64,000 bases of DNA, from NCBI RefSeq assembly GCF_037126465.1, contig NC_088201.1:136862052-136926051 (forward strand), written 5' to 3'. Numbering within the stretch: the first letter of the stretch is position 1; every line of letters starts with the position of its first letter. The notes below the pieces were generated by a model that was given only the letters and a program-made list of their open reading frames with translations, did no database searches and was not told where the DNA came from. The stretch is from Ornithodoros turicata. Lineage: Eukaryota; Arthropoda; Arachnida; Ixodida; Argasidae. This document shows positions 41,815-52,599 of this stretch, piece after piece. A program made the translations under genes and the position numbers.

Positions 41815-42370
41815 AAATACAAGTATTAAGCTATGATCAGTTCGGGTTTAGACAGGGGTCATCAACAAGATTGCAATTAGTTGGGGCCGTGCATGACTGG
41901 GCGTCATGCGTCACCGACACGAAACAATGCGATGTCGTGTTCATTGATTTCGAAGAGGCGTTTGACGGGGTGTCACATTCAAAACTAATCTTAAAGTGGT
42001 GAGTATCTTTAAGATAAGTTTTGAACGCTTCAAGGATTCAAAGTTAACTTCGTGGATTTCGGCGAACTTATTATCTAGACAAGGCAAGAGTTTCTTTTCA
42101 TTCATGACACATGTTCAACTACAGCTGAAGTACTATCAGGTGTTCTCAAAGGAACTGTTCTAGGTCAATTGTTGTTTCTCCTTTATACAAAAACGGCGTA
42201 ACTGAACCAGCACCGAGCAGTATTAAGCTTTTCGCAGACGACTGCATCCCTTACCGATGCATTAATACACGTGAGGACCAGCTTATTTTAACACCTCCCT
42301 GCAGCAAATAGAGCAATGGTGCCATGAGTGGCAAATTAATAACAATGTTCAAAAATCCAGTTCAAAAACC
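41815..42370 (+). mobile_element. LINE reverse transcriptase fragment
   Basis: The plus strand reads YDQFGFRQGSSTRLQLVGAV and VVFIDFEEAFDGVSHSKLI, the GFR-x-GSST and F-x-D-F-x-x-AFD blocks of LINE RT. Degraded continuation follows (KSFFSFMTH, EQWCHEWQINNN). It sits between the two terminal arrays and has several frameshifts. The clade is probably CR1/Jockey by motif style. Confidence 0.65.
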
Positions 42371-42539
42371 ATGGAGATGGCGAGTCGCCTCGGGAGTCGG
42401 GCGGAACGCGTGAGAATGGAAGTTGCGTCATGTGCGAAGTGTGCAAAAGCAAAGTGCAATGCGATTTCCTTCTCCAGATTGGTTTTAGGATTTTAGAACT
42501 GTGTGAAGTAACGATTTACACGTTCTATCCACTATAAAC

Positions 42540-42900
42540 CCCTGCTAAGTAAGACCACTTGTTCTGTGATTACCTCCTACTTTGACACGGATTCTCTGAT
42601 CCTCGGCCTATTCTGTAAGGAATACGAAGATGAGTTACAAACGATCACCGCCGACCATTTCGATTCGCCTTCCTTTGATCGAGATCATCTACTCTACTGC
42701 GAACGGAATGGCGGTAGGCTTGGCAGGTTCAAAATAAAACCGGTACTGTACCCCTAGAGGAAGTACTATGTTTGAAAGCCAAAATGGTACTCTATCAAGC
42801 CTCACCCTCATCCGACCACCCAGGATCAAGGCTACCATGACTCCAAGACTACCAAGACTACCATGATTTTTCTCAAACATGTGCTCCATAAACGTTGAAA
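42540..42900 (+). pseudogene. Maverick DNA polymerase B, motif C region
   Basis: Frame 42566-42757 reads SYFDTDSLILGLFCKEYEDE and then HFDSPSFDRDH and RLGRFKIK. YFDTDS is the motif C of family B polymerases, whose two aspartates hold metal. The following D-(S/T)-x-x-F and G-x-FK blocks are typical of the Maverick polymerase. Both aspartates are kept. The 3' end matches the remnant at 40920-40966. Only about one-tenth of the gene is left. Confidence 0.75.
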
Positions 42901-42944
42901 TATATACCTCGTATCTGTCTGATTGAATAGAGCTACCTAAGATA

Positions 42945-43430
42945 GAGCCGCAATGGAGCCGCTGCCGAGCGTGCCATCTGGCGGCGACCCTACGCCTAGA
43001 AGCGTCGAGTTATGTCGAGCCGGACTAAAAATGAGTAGACATTGTGGATTGGAACAGATCCGCTGGCTCAGAAGGAGCCTTTCGCTATGAAGTGGATGGA
43101 GCCAACAAATCAGCAATGGGTGGGTTTTAAATGGACAAAATCAGTGTGCGGGGCAGGGCTGTGACAAACCAATCTGCGTGAAGTGAGGTGAGGCAGTGGT
43201 GCTGAGCTGGCTGCAAACCAATTAATGTGGTTAGATTGGACCAATCAGAGTGAAGGGGTGGAGCCAAGCCAGTTCATTAGCATAAAGGAGCGGAGCTGAT
43301 CGACCAATCAGATGGCTTAGAATTGGCTTGTGTTGGATTAGAACTGTATTGTGCTGGATCAGATTTGGATTTTGGCTGATAAGAATTGTCTTAGAAAAAA
43401 CTGCGGGTTTTGGCGCTTCATTCCATACCG
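42945..43430 (+). repeat. CCAAT/GC-box array, outer copy (candidate right end of the Maverick)
   Basis: GAGCCGCTGCCGAGCG and GCCATCTGGCGGCG lead into a shorter array with ACCAATCAGAGTGAAGGGG, CATTAGCATAAAGGAGCGG and GGCTTAGAATTGG. It ends with CTTAGAAAAAACTGCGGG and GCTTCATTCCATAC, the inverse of the outer end at 17375. The right flank starts CGTTATTAATT. No target duplication matches the left end. Confidence 0.6.
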
Positions 43431-43687
43431 TTATTAATTATTGTTAACAGTTATTTCTGGCCAATCCAGAACTGAACTGAAGCAGTCGATGCCATCTTGG
43501 AGCTGAACCGGAACTGAACCGTTAAAAAATATGTCTAACCGGTTCAAATAACGATTCACGCGGAACTAAGGAAGAAACTACTTTTTCGTCGTTTTTTTCT
43601 TCTCTTATTAACTTCTTAGCCTTACTGTTCGAAAAAGTCGTGCCCCGCATTAAGGCCCTGGATTTTATGGAGTCGCTAAATGAAAAC
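43431..43687. other. No gene recognised
   Basis: It contains two short near-repeats of GAACTGAACCG (near 43470-43530), as in the word arrays elsewhere. No frame of interest. Confidence 0.3.
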
Positions 43688-44253
43688 AAGTCTTCGGAGA
43701 CGCGTCTTCCTTAATCCCCAATGTGAGAGGGTGAAAGAGCAGACTATCGCCTCTGGCGTCCTGGAAAAAGGTTAAAAGAAAACAGAAGATGCAACCCAAG
43801 ATAAAGGCAGTTCCGATAGAGTCACACGATAAATTTGTTTTTGTTTTGTTTCTGCAAGTTAAAGCTCATCTTCGACGCATGAGGCGGTACTGTGCTCCTT
43901 CACACTCTCACGTTGGGTGTGAAGGAAAGACCCGTCCCCGAACATGCGCAATGAACAAAATAAATAAAAATGGTGTTTCTTCACCATTTTTTTGCCGACG
44001 ATCTATTGAACGGATTTTTGTTCTGAAAACGGCTCCTGTATCATGTGACCGAAGGGATCAAATGTTCTCATTCGGAAAACTTCGTATCTTTTATAATTAC
44101 AAAGTTAATTAAAATATTGCCTTATGAGTTTGCTAATGTCTTCCTAAGGAGAGCCCTTCAGCTTATACTATATTACAATTGATTTCATCTAAGAAAAAGT
44201 GATATGTACATATTTTAAAAATTTATGTTCGCATTTAACTGGGAGACCCTGTA
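43688..44253 (-). mobile_element. Second TA-flanked fold-back element, nearly complete copy
   Basis: Its right end is the inverse of CAGGGTCTCCCAGTTAAATGCG, followed by TA at 44252-44253. Internal inverted blocks (TCTTCGGAGACGCGTCTTCC at 43691 against the inverse near 43950; GTGAGAGGGTGAAAGAGCA) show the fold-back shape. The left outer arm is missing. The half copy at 18483 shares its end and body. Confidence 0.65.
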
Positions 44254-44868
44254 TATCAAGCCAGGCGAGCAGAAAACGGCCTGCAGCCTTTTATGAATTC
44301 TAGCTCGAAGAAAGCTATGCAAGTCCTTTCTCGGACACGTCCGTGACTCTGCTGTGGCTGGTAACAATATCAGTAGGTTCCGTTACACTAAGTTCCGCGA
44401 CATGGCCAGGATGAAACAGGATTGTCATCATTATGTGCAAGCCCTTCAGTATAAAAAAAATTAAACCAGCTCGTACTATATTTGTTTGACTGTTTTCCTC
44501 TGGTGTGTCTGCTGAGTACCTAGTAAGTTCCCCAGCAATTCTGACATTGCACGATTGTAAGCAACGTATCCCACTTAATTACGTTTCAGTCGGTGTACTT
44601 ACCAGATCTATGAGAGTTATTGTACATCGAAGAGTGCAACTCTAATCGTGATTGAATTACTTCTGAAAGGTCTTCACCTCTGGTAACTGAACTGTGGAAA
44701 ATTGAGCGAACGGGTGAGCAAATCTTAAAAGCGAGGAATCCGGAATTGAAAACCGAAAATATCGCACAATTTGCTTATGTTTTTTAAATAATCAAAATCA
44801 TAGAATTAGAAACCAACTGCCAGCTTCCCGTTGAAAGGCCCATTCCCTGCTTCGCCTCTTCCCGTTAC
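44254..44868. other. No gene recognised
   Basis: AT-rich DNA without frames longer than about 60 codons. Confidence 0.35.
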
Positions 44869-45080
44869 ATAATAGGCCATTTGCAAAAGTTCCAGGGAGC
44901 AGCACGCGACCTGGGAGGGCATGCCGGGAAATGCTGTGCAAGACTACAGGGACGGTGCATACACAAGTACGACGACGACGACAATCGGGGACGATAGGAA
45001 ATCGCTGTCGTTTTGCACAGCATTTCCAGCCCTGCCAGGCCGCGCACTGCTCCTTGGAGCTTTTGCAAATGACCTATTGG
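44869..45080. mobile_element. Fold-back miniature element, about 210 bp
   Basis: AATAGGCCATTTGCAAAAG (44871) and the inverse CTTTTGCAAATGACCTATT (45078) are the ends of about 70-bp inverted arms. The arms also share GCTGTGCAA and GGAGCAG. The loop holds ACGACGACGACAATCGG. No target duplication is clear. Confidence 0.65.
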
Positions 45081-46105
45081 CGTTGCCGGAGAGATTCCCA
45101 ATCGCTTAGTAGACAGCGTCGCCAGGCTCGTTGCAGTCCCCTACCAGCGAATGCATGAACACAGTTGTTTGTAGCGACTGTTCGGCAACAGATTGCCAGT
45201 CGGAAGACTACATTTTGTGACGAGCACCCTGCCTTCATGACCGAATCCAGTGATGTGGGTCCTCATACTGTTGCCTGAATTCAGACGTGACTGCGCAGAT
45301 GGCTGCAAAGTCCGAATAAATTCATTTTCTAATGTTCCCCCGACTGTTTCAAAACGAAATATATCGGTTACATACATTTCAGGCACAAACTATTCTAATT
45401 GCACCTTCAGTTTAACAGCGTTCTTTTGTCCTGACACCACATCTTAGGGAAGAACCTCATGACGACAGCAGTCGCATTTCCGAGCAGAGACTATTCGACT
45501 TCTGAGCACCGTCCTCATTACTGGCATGAAATAAAAGGGCCAGGGACGTGCTGCTATGAGTATTATCGATTAATAGCACTCGCTGATGGGAAAAATTCGA
45601 CTACACGACTGAGGCCATTAGAGGTTTACCTGAGGACTGAGGCGAAGAGCAGCATAAGTCATAAATTAGGAAAATGTTAGGGGTAAGTCTGAAATAAAAG
45701 GAGGGTGTACGCGATAAGCATGTGTCACGGGCCTCAACAACGTTCTTGCTTGTGCAGAATTTTGCTGAGTTGGCCAACTTTTGCCGAGTTCTCCAGCTGA
45801 CGGTGGTCGCTTCTCCATTCGTAGAGAAACAGGATAGTTGGCATGCATCCACGTGGAACAGCGGTTGAGCAAGGACCTGCTGGTGCACACAGACGAGACA
45901 ACTGACTTTACGTGTAAATCTACTCCCAATTTGAGACAACTGCTAGTTGTGATGTAGCAGTTGTCGGTTATTTCGTCGTATCATGCCCAGCTACTGAATG
46001 ACATGGAAGCTTGAGAGATGCTGACGTAGTGCGGTACAGTGTGTCGCTAATATTCCATACTCTTAATAGCCATACAGGGAAAGAGGATATTGTGGGTAGC
46101 GTTCT
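45081..46105. other. No confident gene; possible exons downstream of the metalloprotease
   Basis: If the metalloprotease gene continues, its HExxHxxGxxH exon should lie here on the minus strand. I searched by eye for the reversed pattern and did not find it. Frames at 45141-45386 (minus) and an acceptor/donor pair around 45630-45688 are open but do not resemble the family. Confidence 0.4.
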
Positions 46106-46110
46106 CTCAC

Positions 46111-46253
46111 CCCGAAAAGACAAACACAATATCTGACGGCTCGAAGTGCTTTCTTGTACGTGTGAAGTTGTAGAGGGAATCGAGGCTTGCGGTAGCATCC
46201 ACTTGACTTTGGGAATGATCCAAGGTAAGAGCAGGCTTTGTAAATTCGTAGTT
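46111..46253 (-). CDS. Reprolysin-type metalloprotease, catalytic-domain exon
   Basis: A 143-base exon lies between an acceptor GCACTTACAG (AG at 46255-46254) and the donor GTGAGAG. It reads NYEFTKPALTLDHSQSQVDA, then ASLDSLYNFTRTRKHFEPSD and IVFVFSG. The SDIVFVFSG end matches the strand that in M12B (reprolysin) proteases precedes the zinc site (S/D-D-I-V-F/L-L-T-G). It starts in phase 0, as needed by the exon at 49406, and ends in phase 2. The zinc-binding HExxH exon is not found further on. Tick salivary proteases of this family cleave host matrix proteins. Confidence 0.6.
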
Positions 46254-46649
46254 CTGTAAGTGCATACAATTCGATATAAATATTCAGGTGTTGCAAAATT
46301 TTTTCCCGGTATGGAAGAAAGAGAAATGACAGAAACACAGAAATATGCGTTAGACCCTTTAGGAGTGACAACGCACTATTGGGGCCACAGTGGTGAGGTA
46401 AAACCCATGACGCATTGCGATGAAAAATGGCATTATGATGGTTTATTATGATTCTTATCCCACGTGAAATTTTTGAAATGGCATTCGGCTTCTCCTCAAC
46501 GCCATGACAGAGATAGTTTCGCGAGGTACATGTGACGTTATAGATAACCAGTTTAAATCAGCGTCAATGTGAAATTCAGTCTCTGTCCAAGTCATAGCAC
46601 AAAATCAGAAAATACATTGACTTGCTGCCCATAATGTAAGCCTTTTTTT
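46254..46649. other. Intron, nothing recognised
   Basis: No repeat or exon-like frame. Candidate intron of the minus-strand metalloprotease gene. Confidence 0.35.
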
Positions 46650-46842
46650 TATTTCCGTGTTAGCGCCGCGAAGCAACTGTGGCTATGAGCGGCGTACAGA
46701 CGTGGCGACATTCACCTGGAAATTCTTCGGAAAACCTATGGAAAACCTCAGACAGCACACCTGGTGACAGGATTCGAACCCGTGTCACCTTCCAGTCTCG
46801 GCGTGAAAAGCGATCATTCTAACCACTATGCCACGGGGGCTG
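46650..46842 (-). mobile_element. tRNA-derived SINE (Ruka-like), copy 2
   Basis: The minus-strand head is CCCGTGGCATAGTGGTTAG (A box). The B box GGGTTCGAATCC follows, and the tail GGCGCTAACACGGAAAT ends in an A run near 46650. It matches the copy at 2893-3140 along the tRNA part and the tail. It lies in the metalloprotease intron, in the same orientation as that gene. Confidence 0.8.
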
Positions 46843-47750
46843 GTAAGCCATTGTATATGGACGGCGAGCCTTATCCACAAGCATGCTCCACGACATGGTC
46901 GCGAAATTGCGTAGAGCACCTGTATTGCAGTACAATGTCAGACAGAAGTCGGTCAATCCTTCTCCCGTGGAGCTTGGTTTTGTGCCGCAAGACATTCCTG
47001 GCTGGGGCAGTTTGTGATTAGACCAGTTGCTATTTGAAAGGTTTCCATGTCTGTTGCTTCTGTTTCTCGCGCGTTCTGCGATGTTTATAGTTTTTAATGT
47101 AGTATTATTCGGTTGATTTTCGTGCGATATTCCAGACAGGATGCCAAGTCTCACAACTGCGTCTTTTAATTTTGTCAGTAGAAATTTCGAAATGAAATAT
47201 TTTCGCGAAAGATCCTTCACCTGTTAAAATTTAAGAAGCTACGCTACGTTATCCACTAGAAACCGTTTTTACAGTAAACTAAGATCATTACTTTGCGCAA
47301 ACAATGGGAATAACATTAGGGATTTTATGGGTGAATGATTTGTGACTAACCCATTAAGCCAAATACTGTTAAAGTGTGCGTTCTGCATGGTACGTGTGGT
47401 ATTTCCGCAATATTTAACTTAATGCGATAACCGATAAAGTAATATTCCGTGTAGGTAGTAATATTCCGTGCTACACGATGAAGGCTTCAACAACTTCGTC
47501 CAGACTATTGTCAACGCATGAGCCCAAATTTTGTGTGGTTGACTCGGGTAAGCTCGGGTCGATCCACAATTTCCATTATGCAAACTTTAGAAATTTCAGA
47601 GTTCAGTTTAGAGAAATAAATTTGTGACGAACGAGGTATGTGATTTTAATCACACTGCAATCGGTCCCTAAGTAGACTCAATCGAAAGCGGGGACGCCTG
47701 GGATTCCTCGGCAGAGTGTATATGTCGTCTCAGTATGGCTTTTCTTTTTC
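46843..47750. other. No gene recognised
   Basis: Intron-like DNA with only short frames. Confidence 0.35.
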
Positions 47751-48165
47751 TCTTTTTTTTTTTTTTTTACTGGCGGATAATGCGTGGCAACCCATTGTAG
47801 ACGACAACGACGCGCCACTCGGTGGTTTCATCTGAATAGACAATTTCAGAAATTGCATGGATGGCCCGCCAGAGAGCGCCGTGTTGCGAATGCCCCACTG
47901 CACCTTAGGATTTAGTTTGAATGAGTCAGAGAGAAGAAGAAGAGCGCAAACGGTTTCAGTGTTCCCTCCTTCCGTCGAGCAACAGGCAGGCAAGCACGAA
48001 TGTAAACCATTTCCCACGACGCATTGCGCGATGCGTGTGACTTGGGCGACGGAGGCCCCCTTGCGGAGCACAAGGGCAATATCTGAAATCACCTATTCAG
48101 GCAAAGCTCTCCACTTGGGTTCTCCAATATTCATCATTATTTTTAATGTGAAAGCACATCGTGTG
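47751..48165 (-). mobile_element. Possible retroposed sequence with poly(A) tail
   Basis: A run of T at 47753-47769 would be an A tail on the minus strand. The preceding 400 bases, read on minus, start near 48165 and are GC-richer than the surroundings (CATCGCGCAATGCGTCGTGGG). A frame of 120 codons (48092-47730) has no domain. Retroposon origin is inferred from the A tail only. Duplicated ends were not found. Confidence 0.3.
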
Positions 48166-49400
48166 TGATCAACAGTTTCACCAGTCTTTTAGTCCTAGGT
48201 GCAGCGGTTGTACAAGAAAAAAAATGAAACGTCAACCCCCGTGAACAACGGAGCATGCCCCCAAATTGCGCTCTCCCTGCACTTTGAGAGCACCTCAGTC
48301 AGCACTCCGCGTTGAAGCCAAACCGTCAATTTTTCTTTTCGCATATTCTATACACAACAGACTGTTACTCTATGAGCAACAAATTAAAACACGTGGCTAC
48401 TTCGTTTTACAAATTATCGCAAAAATTCTACCTCGTGCGATTTCCCTCAATGTTTGCACTCGATTTACAACTAAAATATACATATCGAACAAGCAAAGTT
48501 GATATCAAAAGAAAGCTTATTTTTAGCTCTTTTTAGGGATTGATTTTGTTTACTTATTAACTCTACTTGAGAGGTGGAATATACGTAAGAATAGACCATG
48601 CTTCGGAAAAATGCGCCATATTCGTAAGTGTGTTCTGCAAAAACATGTGTTTCGATCTTGACTACAAAAATCTCACTTATGCAGTAACAGGTTACCTTTC
48701 CCGTGGTACCACTTTTATGTACGCTAACAATGTCGAACCACACTTACAAAATGGAAAACGACTGCCAGAACAGTGGGTAACTCCGCTCCCGCTGCTGTGT
48801 CGTTGCCGAGCAAAAACACGTGATGTGTGTTGCGCAACAAAATTAACACTTTTTATTTTGTACACACTTTTGCATTTGCATTGACTTGGAGGTTCCCCGA
48901 GAGAAAGTTACATTGTTACATTGTTGCAAAGTTACATTGCAAGAATATGACTCCGAAGTGACCGAAATATGACCGACCCCGTATTTAGGGAAGCAGGTAG
49001 GACGTGTCTCGACGGAGCCAGATTTTAATAAAGGCAGGCACACCCTTTCGCGGGATGTCCGACTTAACTAAGATAACCTTTCTGATGTCCATAATCGACG
49101 TGTATTCGAGCACTCAACGTGCATGCCTCGCCTCACGCCAGACACTCGACATTCGATTTTTATTATGATATATTTTTATATTTATATGCGACATTTTTTC
49201 ATTGCCAGTCATTACAACCACTGCCATACACAACAAACGCTACCACTTTGTTTTCAAGTCGGTCGATTCCCGCTACGTTCGTGGGATCTAAAATATAAGT
49301 AATAGAATAAGCTATAAAATTTGATTTCAGAATCCCATATAGTGTGTAGTGGAACCTGGATGCGAACAAAAAGTATAGGTGCCACAGTGGATGCAGAATT
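48166..49400. other. Intron, nothing recognised
   Basis: AT-rich, with overlapping short frames on both strands (48266-48884). No repeat family recognised. Confidence 0.35.
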
Positions 49401-49405
49401 CTTAC

Positions 49406-49495
49406 CTGACCGTGAAACATGACGACTTCGAACTTGATTCTTGGATTCCGCATCTCTCGGAAGTGGAGGTTTATCTGCATGGCGAGGTTAATTTC
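49406..49495 (-). CDS. Reprolysin-type metalloprotease, catalytic-domain entry exon
   Basis: A 90-base exon (30 codons) ends at the donor CAG/GTAAGA (GT at 49405-49404). It reads EINLAMQINLHFREMRNPRI and KFEVVMFHGQ. The N-L-x-F/Y-x-x-M-x-(N/S)-P-R-I-K pattern marks the second helix and strand of M12B proteases in ticks. It is in phase 0 at both ends. The acceptor is weak (AAAGAG, or GACGCAG 18 bases further up, which would add six codons). The neighbours in the gene are 56713-56925 upstream and 46111-46253 downstream, both in compatible phase. Confidence 0.6.
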
Positions 49496-49747
49496 CTCTT
49501 TAAATTGTAGTGACTGCGTCGTTGATTATAGTGGAGACTCTTACTTAAGCTTAGCTCGCATGAATAATCGACCATACTCTAACGGCTACGCGAGATAGCG
49601 CGACCCATTCCTGCCGTCGGTGAGATACGACATTATATCGACAACTTCCTGATATGTGCCTTCCCTATACTTTGCGCTACTACAGCGTTTGAGAGGTACA
49701 GCTTGGGCAACATTGCGTGCTCCGGGTCGAAACTACCATATATAACA

Positions 49748-50930
49748 CAGGCAAAAATCTGGACTTCCAGAATGGTTCCAGTTGAATTTGGACTGGTTCC
49801 AGTTGAATGTGGATGGTCCCGAAATGGTTTCACTTGAATCTGGATGGTTCCAGCTGGATTCCCAAGTGGGGAAGCTGGTTCCACATTGTTGAAATCAGTG
49901 GTACCACTCTGGCCTCAAATGGTTCCCGAACTTGCAGTGAGAGCCTCACAGGTACCATTTTGTTCCCACAATGGTTAATTGAACCACTTGAGATTCCAAG
50001 CTGGGCAGCTTCCCCCTTTGAGATTTTTTAGGGGAGGAAGAATCCACTCTTGCCATATACCCTTCTGTATTGTTTTATCCACTATTTTGATATATTTTAG
50101 CACACGTATGATATATCTATTGTCATATCCACCTATGTCTTCGATAAAAAGTATGCTGTAACTTCAATTCGTGCTCATAGTCTTATCTAAAGGTGAATGT
50201 CATAAAAAGTACCAGCAAAATGTGAAAAGACACATTCAAAAGATGACAAACTACGTCAAATAATTACAAGAAGAAAAACCAAAGAGGAAGCAGATGCAAT
50301 AATTATGAGGACGCCACGGTGCGGCGGGAGGCTTTCAATTCAAATTCGAACGGCGGGCAGCGGGAGGCAGAGAGAGAGCAGAGACAGAGAGACGGAGACG
50401 GGGAGACGGTGTCATTTGGAACTTGGAACTTGGACGCGTCGTAGCAAGTTGGTTTTTCTCTTCGGTTGCCGTGGCAGAGATCGGGCATCTCCTGTCCAGT
50501 ATTTACGTGTGTTTAGTGCGTTTCGCAGACAAAGTGATGACAATGATTCATGTGAAACATATTGGCGATATCTCGGAGAGGTTTTAACGCTAAGAAGACG
50601 ACACGGCATACGTAGAAGAATCGGACGATGAAACGCCAAGCGGACTGCACAATGCTTGTGCTGATGTTAACAGGTATAAGTGCTTACCGTGATGCTTCTG
50701 TTAGTATTGATTATATGTTTTATTTCAGGAGCCTGAGAAACATGGTTAAGAAGAGTCTATAAAGATTAGGGTCGTTTGGTGAAGAGAAGGGTACATGTCA
50801 CGACCTACATGGACGAAGGTGCCATCTTCTCTGATATAATACAAGATGTGAGGTGGTCAACAAAACGCCATGCTCCCTGTGGTCCGTGAGTGCATCGCAC
50901 AGTCAACAGAGGCATATGCCTAGTCTAGAC
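49748..50930 (+). mobile_element. Family B element, plus orientation
   Basis: It starts CAGGCAAAAATCTGGACTTC and then carries a dense array of TGGTTCCAGTTGAAT-type words in both orientations up to about 49990. An AT-rich leader follows, then DNA at 50300-50700 that includes EESDDETPSGLHNACADVNR with a donor-like AACAG/GTATAAG. The whole stretch to 50930 has an inverted relative at 54430-56387. The acidic peptide may be the first exon of a transposase. I cannot name the superfamily. Confidence 0.6.
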
Positions 50931-50984
50931 GCAGTGAGTGATTACGCGTATGCGACTTAGTACGTGAGAGATGTATCGATTATT

Positions 50985-51290
50985 TCTTTATATTTCATTT
51001 CATTTCATTTATATAACCCTTAAAGGCCCGAGGGCATTACATAAGGGACATAGGCAAAGCAAAACACAGTAACGCTAATTACAATGTTCCAAGTTATAAC
51101 AATAACAATAATAATAACAATAACAAATTACAAAAAAAATGACTACGATGATGATGCATCTCATTAGTGTAGAGCCTACTTTGCAACTATCAAGGTAAGT
51201 CTAGTGATAATGAAAACATCTAACAAGTTAGTTCAGTGTTATACACTTTATATACTTAGTGTATGCTCATAGCAGAATAAACAATATTGA
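50985..51290 (-). repeat. LINE 3'-end fragment
   Basis: ATTTCATTTCATTTCATTT followed by ACCCTTAAAGGCC and GGGCAT parallels the 3' end of the LINE at 19091 (TAAA repeat, then ACCCTAAGGGC and GGGCAT). Only untranslated sequence remains. Confidence 0.45.
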
Positions 51291-51960
51291 CTTCAACAGT
51301 ATGTGCTTTTCTACGCGTTACTTTCGGCCATGCATTCAGTGGTCCCAGATGCAAAGTGGTCGGATCCGAGACCACCCGAGACCACGCTGTCACCACCACT
51401 CTCTTCCGTTTCCTGGGAACCTGAGGACTCATTAACAGACCGTGAGATTGTCATTTACTTTGTCTTTCAATGTTCTTCTTTCTTTTTTTGAATAGCGATC
51501 CCACTGGTTTCGTCGTTAACATATTGTATTTTTTTTTTAATGGGCATATCCCCCTCTATGTTCCAGGTTGGCTAAATGTGGAAACATTTCGCGCGCCATG
51601 TCAGAGATATATGGATCGCGAATAGACGCTCTCAACTTGCCAAAGACAAACTCCAATGCCGAGTGGGTGGAAAACCTTAACAGAATGGCCGAACGGTGGC
51701 GCTTTCATCTGATTCGCGTGTGAGAAGCAAAAAAGATGGATTTATGCCTGGGCGTTAATAAGGGCCTGGAATGCACACACTTGTGCAATTCCTTCCGCAA
51801 TCTGTGATGTCAGGCGATCGAATGTTTGTATGCAGCTTTCTATCTTTGTCTTTCCTCCTTTTGTAGATATTTCCTCATATAGGTATTTATACTTGTACTT
51901 CGCGTAGGTATTTATATGTTTTCCCACACACACTACGAATAGCGGGTATCCCGTCGCGAC
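51291..51960. other. No gene recognised; one shared block
   Basis: CGCGAATAGACGCTCT..AACTTG..CAAAGACAAA..TCC at 51616-51655 and GGCCGAACGGTGGCG at 51687 recur in the palindrome at 53600-53880. The frame at 51303-51491 has no domain. Confidence 0.4.
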
Positions 51961-51965
51961 AACAT

Positions 51966-52195
51966 TATTCTCCCAGGCAAAAATCTGGAGTGGGACCATT
52001 TCAAAGTAGAATATCGGACAGGAATCACTTTAAATGTGGGACCATTTAGTGAATGGGACCAGTTGAAAGTGGAACCAGTTTCATGATGGTTCCACTTGAA
52101 GTGGAACCAGTGGAATTGATCCAGTGGTCCCCTCTGCTAAATGATCCCGGGTCCGGCCACTTAGCAGCTGGGACCACTGAATGTGTGATCGAAAA
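51966..52195 (+). repeat. Family B end, second plus copy
   Basis: CCCAGGCAAAAATCTGGAGTG is followed by words GGGACCATTT, GTGGAACCAGTTT and GGTTCCACTTGAAG in both orientations. The end word is the same as at 49748 and (inverted) 56387, but the internal words differ in detail. No partner end was found. Confidence 0.6.
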
Positions 52196-52599
52196 TAATT
52201 CGTAGAAATGGACATATTGTTCAAGTAAATATTGTTTATTCTACTAAAAGCATACACTGAGCAGTAAGAAATAAGCAATACATCTCCATGCACGTACTAC
52301 GCAGCAGGGTCGTGCGTAACTCGTTACTGTAACTAAGCAACTTTTTTATGAAACTTTTAACTTGACTTGTTGCTTTTGAGCTCCAGTAACTTCAGGAGGA
52401 ACTCGTTAATTTTTTAGTTAACTTTGTCAATGTATCTTTGAGAAAGTTCCAGGTTCCTTTTGTTCAATTCTAGTCTGCAAACATTGCGAGCTGCGTTCTC
52501 CCTCCCTAGTGACTTGAGACGACGGCAACGTGCACGCCGGCGATACGTGCACGGAGCGTCTGACTGCCTTGTTGTTACACTGTGAACTTTACAAATTCT

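Noticed and set aside
45141..45386. Minus-strand frame (VGGTLENEFIRTLQPSAQSR...)
   Set aside because: Open for about 80 codons and preceded by an acceptor-like site, but it does not resemble metalloprotease or any family I know, and the frame upstream has a stop.
45630..45688. Exon-like stretch with TTTTATTTCAG acceptor and GTAAAC donor
   Set aside because: Phase would fit the metalloprotease exon at 46111, but the peptide (LTPNIFLIYDLCCSS) does not match what should follow SDIVFVFSG. Left as a possibility only.
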